Of a stretch of DNA of 57,201 nt, positions 19,001 to 25,910 are shown piece after piece. The notes below the pieces were generated by a model. The model worked only from the letters and a program-made list of their open reading frames with translations. It was not told the origin of the DNA and did no database searches. A program made the translations under genes and the position numbers. Numbering within the stretch: the stretch's first letter is position 1; every line of letters begins with the position of its first letter. Location of the stretch: contig JALEMI010000060.1 of assembly GCA_022768325.1 (NCBI GenBank), positions 1-57,201 of the forward strand. Direction: 5' to 3'. This DNA is from Bacteroidales bacterium. GTDB taxonomy: Bacteria; Bacteroidota; Bacteroidia; Bacteroidales; Marinilabiliaceae.

Positions 19001-19229
19001 CGAAGGCTCTGAGACGTGGCAGCCCATGGGCGTCTCCGTCATCGGTGGCATGGTCTTCTCGACCATCATCACCATGCTCATTGTCCCTGCCGTCTATGCG
19101 GCAGTCAACAAGAGCGGCAACCGCAACAAGACGGCCGCCGAGCGCAAGCAATATAAGTTCATGAGCGATTTCGACCCCGAGCGTGACCTCCCAGCAAGCA
19201 CCCGCGCCCGCCTCGAAAAGAAGGACTAA
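16047..19229 (+). CDS. RND multidrug efflux inner-membrane transporter (HAE1, AcrB-like)
   Basis: 1060 residues, the usual size. The twelve-helix, two-porter-domain plan is evident, with N-terminal FTTAVEKPISTLMVFVAIIV. Proton-relay residues are intact: Asp399-Asp400 in GMVVDDAIVVLEN (TM4) and Lys932 in IGIVTKNGIVLID (TM10), equivalent to AcrB D407/D408/K940. It exports hydrophobic drugs, detergents or metabolites using the proton gradient. The Asp pair followed by Ala, Ile and Val is typical of HAE1 rather than heavy-metal (CusA) transporters. It is fourth in the TetR-TolC-adaptor-RND operon and is followed after 21 bp by a small PII-like gene. Confidence 0.96.
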   Translation: MSIFTTAVEKPISTLMVFVAIIVVGVYSYITLPIDQYPKMDPPYITVMATYPGANATDIEQNVTKQLEDQLNSVDDLKELSSISYDNLSVVTLEFEWGIDLDNASNDVRDAVDKAMNNLPDDMDRPTIMRISTSMMPTLVYAVTAKESYSGLYKILDDKVIMNLNRVDGVASAYSSGLAERVVYVDLDPNKLDAYNLTLSQIGNAILAENKDVSSGNVKVGIEDYSLRVEGEFEESDDIKNISLSLGNDKTVKLSDIATVRDTLKDITLETQVNRKDGCILLVTKQSDANAVAVAAEARAEIEKAQKTLPTDIKFEMISDNSDFIVKAINNLKETLFYALLFVVIVVFFFLGRWRSTFVIALTIPISLIVAFIYLAVSDGSLNTITLMSLSIAIGMVVDDAIVVLENVTKHVDRGSRPKEAAKYGTNEVWTSVIVTTLVTIAVFFPLTMIPGIMGIFFKPLGWIICICVTTSTLTAISLTPMLCSKFLKLRDKEEDANYKKFSFYNWSQKWLVKLDAFYEKVIRWVLFHKTITVVSMVALFVGSIFLIRFLHTEFFPQNDQSSLSIYAKMQQGQRVEVTKEVTMRVDSVLRARIPEVRILTASYGSEEEASFASMMNNTGNNIFNMRMRTVDLKDRTRSVFVIGDDVREILNEFPEILDYEVSFGNSGTTGNTVDIEVFGHDFDGTGRLAQELKSRFKAVPGAEDVLISRGDDKTELQLHLDREKLARHGLTTSGVGALLRYYVYGFRQSKYKDAGEEYDIIVRLEEKYRSKIADVENMLITDAYGQKVRLKELGTIVEGYNPPSIERKSKQRMLKVSITPASGYAMGDIANAAQAVINSMEIPSEYTLYIGGSYEDQQESFGALGMLVVLSLLLVYLVMAAEFESFIEPGIIMLAIPFAFTGVVLALLICNVNLSVVAALGAMMLIGIVTKNGIVLIDYINLMRERGIELYEAVALSCRSRLRPVLMTSFTTMLGMLPMALSTSEGSETWQPMGVSVIGGMVFSTIITMLIVPAVYAAVNKSGNRNKTAAERKQYKFMSDFDPERDLPASTRARLEKKD

Positions 19230-19250
19230 CACCTTAATACACACAAGGAT

Positions 19251-19544
19251 ATGAAGTCAGTATTCATCATATACAACCAGGCTCTGACCGAGCGTCTCGC
19301 CTACGTCTTCGACCAGCTCAAGATTACGGGCTACACAAAGTTCCCCCTCGTCTACGGACGAGGCACCAACGGCGGCGAGCCTCGCATGGCAAGCCACGCA
19401 TGGCCAGAGATGAACAGCTCGGTCATCACGGTGGTCGAGGACGACGTGGTCCCCGTACTCCTCAAATATGTCGAGAAACTCGACAATGTCAACAAAGCGA
19501 ACGGAATCAGGGCTTTCGTCTGGAATATTGAACAACAATATTAA
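19251..19544 (+). CDS. Small PII-like (ferredoxin-fold) protein in the efflux operon
   Basis: 97 residues: MKSVFIIYNQALTERLAYVF, then YGRGTNGGEPRMASHAWPEM, and SSVITVVEDDVVPVLLKYVE. The beta-alpha-beta plan with a glycine-rich loop between strands and a long second helix resembles GlnB/CutA-type trimeric proteins and DUF3240, which is found next to CusA-type pumps. It starts 21 bp after the RND gene and is followed by a strong terminator, so it is the last gene of the efflux operon. A regulatory or metal/nucleotide-sensing role for the pump is plausible but is inference from fold and position. No membrane segment or signal peptide. Confidence 0.85.
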   Translation: MKSVFIIYNQALTERLAYVFDQLKITGYTKFPLVYGRGTNGGEPRMASHAWPEMNSSVITVVEDDVVPVLLKYVEKLDNVNKANGIRAFVWNIEQQY

Positions 19545-19644
19545 GACCTCCATCAATACCCTGCACCAATTTGAAATTTGACCTTTTCACGAGACAATCA
19601 CAATAGTCAACATTAGCGATAGTTTGGTTTTTGATTAGTGAGTG

Positions 19645-19700
19645 GTACAACCTCGCCTCCCGACCTGTGACAGGATAGGAAGGCGGGTTGTACTTTTTTT
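19645..19700 (+). terminator. Terminator of the RND efflux operon
   Basis: The outer arms GTACAACC (19645-19652) and GGTTGTAC (19686-19693) and inner GC-rich pairing form a long stem followed directly by seven T, about 100 bp after the PII-like gene. Confidence 0.85.
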
Positions 19701-19972
19701 ATGGGGAAACGGATTCAGAGTGGGGTGGTGTGTTCTGTTCCTTGTTGGTTGATTTGTGTTGGCGGGATGCCAAAACTGCCCATAAAAGGCCATCACATTA
19801 AAGCCGCAACCCGGTTTCCCCTTTCCTCCAGAGGTTAATCCGCAGACCTGATATAGGAACCCTAACGTTTCGCTTGCGGAGATAATCAAGGCCAATAGGC
19901 AAGCGAAGCCTCGCTAAAAAGAAAGAATGCAGATAAAAATGGTTGACTACCGTTTTTATCTGCTTCTTTTTT
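19701..19972 (+). other. Unexplained intergenic segment, candidate noncoding RNA
   Basis: No convincing gene lies between the efflux terminator and the TPR cluster. The segment holds potential stems: GGTTAATCCGCA (around 19833-19844) against TGCGGAGATAATC (around 19877-19889), and AGGCAAGCGAAGCCT near 19897-19911. It ends in its own terminator-like hairpin with a T-run (19929-19972), although no gene precedes that hairpin, which suggests a short plus-strand transcript. A weak -7-like box TTGATTTG is at 19749-19756. The minus strand has an 86-codon open frame (19635-19895) that I do not accept as a gene because it runs through the upstream terminator stem. Confidence 0.35.
19929..19972 (+). 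terminator. Terminator hairpin before the TPR cluster
   Basis: GCAGATAAAAA (19929-19939) pairs with TTTTTATCTGC (19953-19963), with an inner GGT/ACC pair, followed by TTCTTTTTT. It has no annotated gene upstream within 380 bp and would end a transcript from the preceding intergenic segment. Confidence 0.75.
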
Positions 19973-20081
19973 GTACAATTGAAGTACTAACTGCTGTTAT
20001 CTCGTCGCCCAAAGTTCAAGTTTTCTTAATAAACGTCTGATTATTAAGTGATTGCAAAATCTGAGTTTTTTCATGATTTCT

Positions 20082-20150
20082 GTTTACCTCAGCCCCCTCA
20101 ATGGTATTTAGCAATAGAAGGCAGGAGTGAGCCACTCTCGGGCTTCGCCT
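20082..20150 (+). promoter_or_regulatory. TPR leader element, copy 1
   Basis: First of three copies of a shared element, beginning GTTTACCT and lying 111 bp before the ATG of the first TPR gene. It contains CTCA (20097-20100) and TGAG (20128-20131) flanking a conserved loop with TGGTATTTAGCAATAG and AAGGC, then a small hairpin GGC-TTC-GCC. Nearer the gene, AACCTACTAAAAAC is shared with copy 2. No canonical TAnnTTTG box is seen, so the element may contain the promoter, a structured leader, or both. Confidence 0.6.
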
Positions 20151-20192
20151 GTTTACTCCATCAGTATCAACCTACTAAAAACTCAAACTATT

Positions 20193-21830
20193 ATGCGTAA
20201 GACGGTAAGACTAATCGTTGCGATGCTCCTATGCTCAGCAAACGCATTTGCGCAATTCGAGCAATTCAAGACCGACGCGTATTGCGTAAATAAGGCGATA
20301 GACGCCATGGCCGCCCAAGACTTCCATGAGGCGGAAAAGTGCCTCTATGACGAGCTTGCCGAAAACCCCGATAATGGGATAGCATACTTTTGGCTCGCCC
20401 ACTTGAAGTTGCGAATTAAGGAATACGGCCGGGCGTTATCCTTAGTGAACAAGTCGCTCAAGCTTCTCCCCAAAAAAGAGAAAAGGTATATTGCGTTCGG
20501 ATATGATATGAGTGGGGATGTTTACCTCAACCTCAACGATACGGCTCGCGCCGTAGAGTTTTTCACAAAATCCATCGACCTCTTGCCCAGTGTCTCGAGG
20601 CGGGACGCATGGGTGTCGCGCTGGAAACGTGCGAAAGCATATTCCGGACTTGGTCAATACGAGTTGTCGGACCTCGACTACAAGGTGTTGATTGAGCAGG
20701 AATCTGAAGAAAGCAAAATGTGGGGCTATCTGGGTTTAGGGGAGAACGCCCTCGCCCAGAGGCGATGGGAAGACGCCGTAAATCATTTTGACAAGATTGT
20801 CGAGAACGAGCAGGTAGGCTGGATGGCATACCATAGCCGCGCCCAATGCTATTATGAGATGAAGCAGTATGGCAAAGCACTTGACGATGCCATTAAAGCT
20901 ATGCCATGGAACCGGACCATGGACCTGATTGGTCTGATTTCTGACCGCGCTTTTGATTTGACTATCAGTAAGTTGAAAGAGCAGAGTGGAGGTGTGTGGG
21001 ATGTCCTTATTGCCAGTTTGTATAGGCGTGCGTATAGACATGCTGAATCCATCACATATTTGAAGAAACATATTGCTCAATATGGCGAGGATAGTAATAC
21101 CCTCCTCAACATGGTCAATAGCTACTTAGGTCTCGGAGCGAACGAGAAGGCTCTCGTCTATTGTGACAAAGTGTTAGCCCTCGAGTCTCTTAATGCAAGT
21201 GCATTAATCTACAAGGCTATAAGTCTTTGCAGACTTGGGAAAGTAAACGAAGCCATTGCCCTCGCGGACCGGTATATAAATCTCACGGCGGATAATGCGG
21301 GTTTTTGGTGGCGAGGTTACTTTAGGTACACCATTCGTGATATCGATGGGGCAATTGAAGATTTCACGACAGGATTAGCCGTAAACCCCGATGACGTGAT
21401 TCTGAACCTATGGCGCGCGCACATGCACACACTCAAAGGTGAAAAAGCCCTGGAACAGGCTGACTACAAACGTGTTTTAGAATTGTCGAAACGTGAAGAG
21501 GGATCCAGTGCCTCATTTGCCTATTTGGCACTGGGACAAAAGAGAGAGGCCATTGAGAACATGGACAAAGTCTTGAGCGAAAAACCGCACGAGGCCAAGA
21601 ACTATTATGCGGCTGCGTGTCTATATTCGCGGATGGGCAATTATAAATGGGCTTTAAACTATCTTCAAATGGCGTTTGAAAAGGGGTATAGAGTCTTTTT
21701 TCGAATCGATAATGACGACGACATGGACGCGCTCAGAGACTCTCCGCAGTTCAAAGAGATGGTCTTGAAATACAAAGAGATGGCCCGTCACGAGATCGAA
21801 GAGTTGGATGCCGTCGACAAGGTTGACTGA
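20193..21830 (+). CDS. Exported TPR-repeat protein (TPR paralog 1)
   Basis: 545 residues from the ATG at 20193, chosen because MRKTVRLIVAMLLCSANAFA is a signal peptide; an upstream in-frame ATG (20127) would lie inside the leader element. The mature protein is almost entirely TPR-type helical pairs (for example YLNLNDTARAVEFFTKSIDL and GLGANEKALVYCDKVLAL). It shares with the next three genes an N-terminal block ENPDNGIAYFWLAHL and a C-terminal signature around DNDDDMDALRDSPQF-KEM. TPR arrays mediate protein-protein contacts; with a signal peptide it should act in the periplasm or at the envelope, but its partner is unknown. Base composition is less GC-rich than in the flanking genes. Confidence 0.9.
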   Translation: MRKTVRLIVAMLLCSANAFAQFEQFKTDAYCVNKAIDAMAAQDFHEAEKCLYDELAENPDNGIAYFWLAHLKLRIKEYGRALSLVNKSLKLLPKKEKRYIAFGYDMSGDVYLNLNDTARAVEFFTKSIDLLPSVSRRDAWVSRWKRAKAYSGLGQYELSDLDYKVLIEQESEESKMWGYLGLGENALAQRRWEDAVNHFDKIVENEQVGWMAYHSRAQCYYEMKQYGKALDDAIKAMPWNRTMDLIGLISDRAFDLTISKLKEQSGGVWDVLIASLYRRAYRHAESITYLKKHIAQYGEDSNTLLNMVNSYLGLGANEKALVYCDKVLALESLNASALIYKAISLCRLGKVNEAIALADRYINLTADNAGFWWRGYFRYTIRDIDGAIEDFTTGLAVNPDDVILNLWRAHMHTLKGEKALEQADYKRVLELSKREEGSSASFAYLALGQKREAIENMDKVLSEKPHEAKNYYAAACLYSRMGNYKWALNYLQMAFEKGYRVFFRIDNDDDMDALRDSPQFKEMVLKYKEMARHEIEELDAVDKVD

Positions 21831-21892
21831 GAGGAATGCCATGGTGACAGAGCTTCCCGCAATCCAAATGAGTAGAACTTTTGAAAATTCCT

Positions 21893-21959
21893 GTTTACCT
21901 CGGCTCCCTCAATGGTATTTAGCAATAGAAGGCAGGAGTGAGCCCCACAGGCGCCGCCT
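21893..21959 (+). promoter_or_regulatory. TPR leader element, copy 2
   Basis: Nearly identical to copy 1 over its first ~50 bp (two differences by eye) and 108 bp upstream of the second TPR gene. CTCA (21908-21911) and TGAG (21939-21942) again flank the conserved loop, and a different sequence, AGGC-GCC-GCCT (21949-21959), forms the second hairpin. Confidence 0.6.
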
Positions 21960-22000
21960 TCTGAAGCCAGCAATGTTAACCTACTAATAACGAATCAACC

Positions 22001-23635
22001 ATGCGTTTGAGAGTAATTATTTGCTTCGTGTTTATATGCACGACAACGTCCTGGGCGCAAGAGAAGGCCTTACCGTCTGACGATAATAACATCGTCAGAG
22101 CCGTCGATGCCTTGAACAACGGTGACGGTCGTGTCGCCTTCAGCTACATCAGTAAGGCGCTCAAAGAAAACCCCGAGAATGGCAGGGCTTTCTATTGGCT
22201 CGCCTATTTGGATTTGTGGTCTAATAATCAGAGTGGCGCATTGACAAACGTAAACAAGTCGCTGAAGTATCTCTCTTCAAAAGAGAAGGAGTATAAATCA
22301 TTTGCATACGAGTTACGCTCCCAAATCTATCTTGCCCTTGAAGATACTGTCCGCGCCCTGAGGGATTTGGACAAAGCCATCGACATCAAGCCAAGTGCGC
22401 AAGCATACAGAGAGCGAGCTAATGTTTATTCGTGTCAGCTCAAATATGACCTGTCGTATGCTGATTATTGCAAGGTTGTTGAACTCGACAAGAATGACAT
22501 TTTAGGATACAGTGGCATGGGAGTAACCGCCTATGGTCTAAAACGGTATGATGAAGCAATTAAGCACATTAATCGTGTAATTGATTTGGATCCGGATATG
22601 CATATTAATTACGTTTTCCGTGCATCTGCTTATTGCGGGCAAAAACAGTACGACAAAGCGCTCGACGACCTCACTCGGAACTTACCTTTCGGTGATGCTT
22701 TTGGTATTTCGGAGAACATGTTCATGAGCATTTCTGATTCGGCTTTTGTGCTGACTGTAGACAAGCTGAAAGACACGGCGGAAAAAGAGGGTGGAACATG
22801 GTGGTATTTCCTTGCCAAGGTGTATTCCAAGGCTAAGAAATACACCGATGCCGTTACTGCTTATTTGAAGCTCTTTTCCGTATATCCCGACAACCCAGTC
22901 TGTTGCTACTACATTGCCCAATGTTACATGGATATAAGTAACCACGAAAAGGCTCTCTCCTATTTCGACAAAGCCCTATCCATGGATTCTACCTATTATG
23001 ACTGCTTGCGGCTCAAGGCCGATGTCCTTTATGGACAAGGAAAAACTAAAGAAGCCATTGACATGAAGGGGCAATACATCGATAGGACAGCAGATCCATA
23101 CGGGTTCTACCGTCGCGGCTTCTATAAGGACAACATCCGCGATGTCGACGGGGCAATAGAAGATTATTCACTTGCTATAGCCATACTCCCTGAATTAGTG
23201 TATTCTTACCTTGGCCGTGCCGATATGTATAAACTCAAAGGGGACCTGGCAGCTGCGGAGGCCGACTACAAACAAGTCATTCAACTTGACAAAGTGTCTA
23301 ATAGTTCTCCGTGCGCCCACTTTGCCTATCTCGCCCTTGGGCAGAAAGATAAAGCCATTGAGTATATGGACAAAGTCTTAGCTCTGAGGCCCGAAGAGGC
23401 TGGAAACTATTATGATGCTGCGTGTATTTACAGCCGGATGGGCGAGACGGAGAAGTCTTTGGACTTCTTGCAAACAGCGTTTGAGAAAGGATATCGAAAA
23501 TTTGCGCATATCGAGAATGACGACGACATGGACGCAATCCGAGATACGCCCCGTTTCAAAGAGATGATTCAGAAATACAAAGAGATACTCTGTCAGGAAG
23601 TCGAAAAGTCCAATTCTGTCTCCGAGACAGACTAA
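22001..23635 (+). CDS. Exported TPR-repeat protein (TPR paralog 2)
   Basis: 544 residues. The signal peptide MRLRVIICFVFICTTTSWA is followed by about a dozen TPR units; ENPENGRAFYWLAYL and the C-terminal block ENDDDMDAIRDTPRFKEM match paralog 1 closely. Central units such as YDEAIKHINRVIDLDPDMHI are canonical TPRs. It is followed after 43 bp, with no terminator, by paralog 3, so these two should be co-transcribed from leader copy 2. Exported scaffold or partner-binding role is inferred from TPRs alone. Codon use contains many A/T-ending codons compared with the sprA region. Confidence 0.9.
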   Translation: MRLRVIICFVFICTTTSWAQEKALPSDDNNIVRAVDALNNGDGRVAFSYISKALKENPENGRAFYWLAYLDLWSNNQSGALTNVNKSLKYLSSKEKEYKSFAYELRSQIYLALEDTVRALRDLDKAIDIKPSAQAYRERANVYSCQLKYDLSYADYCKVVELDKNDILGYSGMGVTAYGLKRYDEAIKHINRVIDLDPDMHINYVFRASAYCGQKQYDKALDDLTRNLPFGDAFGISENMFMSISDSAFVLTVDKLKDTAEKEGGTWWYFLAKVYSKAKKYTDAVTAYLKLFSVYPDNPVCCYYIAQCYMDISNHEKALSYFDKALSMDSTYYDCLRLKADVLYGQGKTKEAIDMKGQYIDRTADPYGFYRRGFYKDNIRDVDGAIEDYSLAIAILPELVYSYLGRADMYKLKGDLAAAEADYKQVIQLDKVSNSSPCAHFAYLALGQKDKAIEYMDKVLALRPEEAGNYYDAACIYSRMGETEKSLDFLQTAFEKGYRKFAHIENDDDMDAIRDTPRFKEMIQKYKEILCQEVEKSNSVSETD

Positions 23636-23678
23636 GCACATAACAAATAGATTCTCTCACACCTAAAAACTTAAGATC

Positions 23679-25706
23679 ATGCGTACAATAATCATAACCC
23701 TGATGCTTCTCTGCTCAACAGCCCTTTGGGCGCAAAAGTCAGAGATGACCTACAACATAAGCCGAGCCATCGAGGCTATCCAAAACAATGACTACGACCA
23801 AGGAGAAAAATTCGCCCGGAAAGAACTCGACGAAAATCCTGAAAACGGATATGCGCTATACTGGCTCGCAGTTGCTTTAAATAACAAAATGGAGTACGGA
23901 CAGGCCCTCTCCAACGTCAGCAAAGCTCTGAAGAGATTACCCTCGAAAGAGAAGAGCTACACAGCCTGCGCGTATGCCACGCGTGCCGAAATCTATTGCG
24001 CTCTCAAAGACACCGCTCGCGGCATGGCCGACTATGCCAAAGCCATCAAGATGACACCTGAAGACGCAAGACTATACGATGGGAGGGCCGAAAAGTACTA
24101 CAATCAAGGGAAATACGACTTGGCGGACGCTGACTACAAAAAGATGATTGAGATTGATGAGGGCAACGTGACGGGATACATGGGCATGGGCCGCAACGCC
24201 AAAGCTCAGAAACGATGGGACGACGCCATCAAGATTTTTGACTTTGTCACCAAGTTGGCTCCGAGGTTCTCCTATGCCTACTCTTTCCGTGCCGAAAGCT
24301 ATATCGGCAAGAAGAACTACAGTAAGGCAATTGACGATGTCATAACGGCTGTCTCGCTCGGGGACAATCAAGTGCCTGTCCAAGAACTGGCAGATTCAGC
24401 CCTCACCTTGACCGTCGTCAAGCTCAAGGCTCAAAAAAACAAAGAACCCAACAACATAATTTGGACTTATCTAATTGGGGATGTCTATCAAAGAGCTGAG
24501 AAATACGCCGAGGCCATACCTTTCTACAAAGAGTGCCTTGCTAAAGAGAGAAACGCAATCTGCGCCAAATACGTGGCTCTGTGCTATAATCAGTTAGGCG
24601 ACAACGAGAAGGCTCTGCTCTATTGCGACCAAGCTATTGAACTCGACTCGACATATTATGACGCATTGACAACCAAGGCCGCAATACTGTACGATTTGGG
24701 AGAGACAAATGCGTCCATAGCCATAATGGACAAATTCATAAGTCATAATACCTCATATTATTGGGCATATCGCGTGCGCGGTTGGTATAAGAGCCTCGCA
24801 AACAACGTCGACGGGGCAATTGAAGATTTCTCAACGGCCATATCCTTGAACTCCGAAGATGCGGGTTGTTATCTCCGCAGAGCCTGTATGTATGATCGCA
24901 AGGGTGACAGGGCGGCCGCCGAGTCCGACTACAAGAAGGTCATAGAGTTGGATCCCGAACCATCAGTGGGTTCCGGCACTCATTACGCCTATCGTGCGTT
25001 AGGGCAGGAGGAGAAAGCCATCGAGTTCATGGATAAGGTCATCGCCCTCGACCCGGACAGGGCTGGCACGTACTACGATGCCGCTTGCCTCTACTCCCTC
25101 ATGGGTAAGCAGGATAAGGCGTTAGACTTCCTCGAGACGTCGTTGGAAAAAGGCTATTGCGAGTTCGCGCACATCGGCAACGATTCCGACATGGCTCCCA
25201 TCCGCGACACCCCCCGATTCAAGGAGCTGATTCAGAAATACAAAGCGATTCACCAACAGAAGATTACGGACGACGACGACAAGTCAGTCGCCTACGACGA
25301 GGTGACAGAAGAGGTGTCTTTCACCAAGGACGGCACAATGTGCAAGGTTAAGTGCTCCATCAACGGCCTCCCGCTCCACTTCATCTTCGACACTGGCGCC
25401 TCTGTTGTCAGCATCTCTTCCGTCGAAGCCAGTTTCATGTTCAAGAACGACTATCTCTCCAAGTCCGACATCGTCGGGACGGGGCAATTCATCAACGCCA
25501 ATGGCGAGATCTCCGAGGGTGCGATAATCAATCTTCGCGAGGTTAAGTTCGGAGAGTGTGTCCTCGAGAACGTCAAGGCGTCTGTTGTCCGCAATCAGTC
25601 CGCCCCGCTCCTTCTTGGCCAAAGCGTCCTCAGCAAGCTCGGCAAGATTCAGATAGACAACGAGAAAAACATCCTGAGCATCACCTATAAGAAGGCGAAG
25701 GAGTAA
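23679..25706 (+). CDS. Exported TPR protein fused to a retropepsin-like aspartic protease domain (paralog 3)
   Basis: 675 residues: signal peptide (MRTIIITLMLLCSTALWA), a TPR array similar to its neighbours ending with the family block (GNDSDMAPIRDTPRFKEL, ~residues 505-525), then an extra domain of ~120 residues. That domain has the clan AA hallmark IFDTGASVVSIS with catalytic Asp571, and the partner motif SAPLLLGQSVLSKLG near the end, as in single-domain retropepsin-like proteases that act as homodimers. Paralogs 1, 2 and 4 lack it. The substrate is unknown; a periplasmic protein recognised by the TPRs is a reasonable guess. It is co-transcribed with paralog 2 and followed by a strong terminator. 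Confidence 0.92.
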   Translation: MRTIIITLMLLCSTALWAQKSEMTYNISRAIEAIQNNDYDQGEKFARKELDENPENGYALYWLAVALNNKMEYGQALSNVSKALKRLPSKEKSYTACAYATRAEIYCALKDTARGMADYAKAIKMTPEDARLYDGRAEKYYNQGKYDLADADYKKMIEIDEGNVTGYMGMGRNAKAQKRWDDAIKIFDFVTKLAPRFSYAYSFRAESYIGKKNYSKAIDDVITAVSLGDNQVPVQELADSALTLTVVKLKAQKNKEPNNIIWTYLIGDVYQRAEKYAEAIPFYKECLAKERNAICAKYVALCYNQLGDNEKALLYCDQAIELDSTYYDALTTKAAILYDLGETNASIAIMDKFISHNTSYYWAYRVRGWYKSLANNVDGAIEDFSTAISLNSEDAGCYLRRACMYDRKGDRAAAESDYKKVIELDPEPSVGSGTHYAYRALGQEEKAIEFMDKVIALDPDRAGTYYDAACLYSLMGKQDKALDFLETSLEKGYCEFAHIGNDSDMAPIRDTPRFKELIQKYKAIHQQKITDDDDKSVAYDEVTEEVSFTKDGTMCKVKCSINGLPLHFIFDTGASVVSISSVEASFMFKNDYLSKSDIVGTGQFINANGEISEGAIINLREVKFGECVLENVKASVVRNQSAPLLLGQSVLSKLGKIQIDNEKNILSITYKKAKE

Positions 25707-25742
25707 TGGTTCCCGTCCTGTAAAGCCTAAGAGACGTCATAG

Positions 25743-25786
25743 CCCCGTCTCCCGTCATTAAGGACGATGGGAGGCGGGGATTTTTT
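25743..25786 (+). terminator. Terminator after the TPR-protease gene
   Basis: A 14-bp GC-rich stem (25743-25756 with 25766-25779, one G-T pair) is followed by a run of six T. It separates the paralog 2-3 transcript from leader copy 3. Confidence 0.9.
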
Positions 25787-25799
25787 CTTGAAAAAAGTC

Positions 25800-25863
25800 G
25801 TTTACCTTGTGCCACGTAGTGGTATTAGCTATTGTAGGCCAGATGCTACACATGGCTTCCGCC
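25800..25863 (+). promoter_or_regulatory. TPR leader element, copy 3 (divergent)
   Basis: It begins GTTTACCT, lies 111 bp before the fourth TPR gene and keeps the core TGGTATTAGCTATTGTAGGC. The flanking arms are GTAG (25816-25819) and CTAC (25846-25849), replacing CTCA/TGAG of copies 1 and 2 while keeping complementarity; GCCA (25811-25814) and TGGC (25853-25856) could extend the stem. The second hairpin is GGC-TTCC-GCC (25854-25863). Confidence 0.55.
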
Positions 25864-25910
25864 TACGCAAACTAAAAATTGTTTAACCCACAGCAAAAAA
25901 CATCTCAATC

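Noticed and set aside
19635-19895. 86-codon minus-strand open frame before the TPR cluster
   Set aside because: It runs through the efflux terminator stem and lacks a known domain; kept only as part of the unexplained intergenic segment.
20082-25863. Integron attC sites or IS ends as the explanation of the repeated leader elements
   Set aside because: No integrase or transposase is nearby, no target-site duplications are seen, and the copies keep a fixed distance and orientation to start codons.
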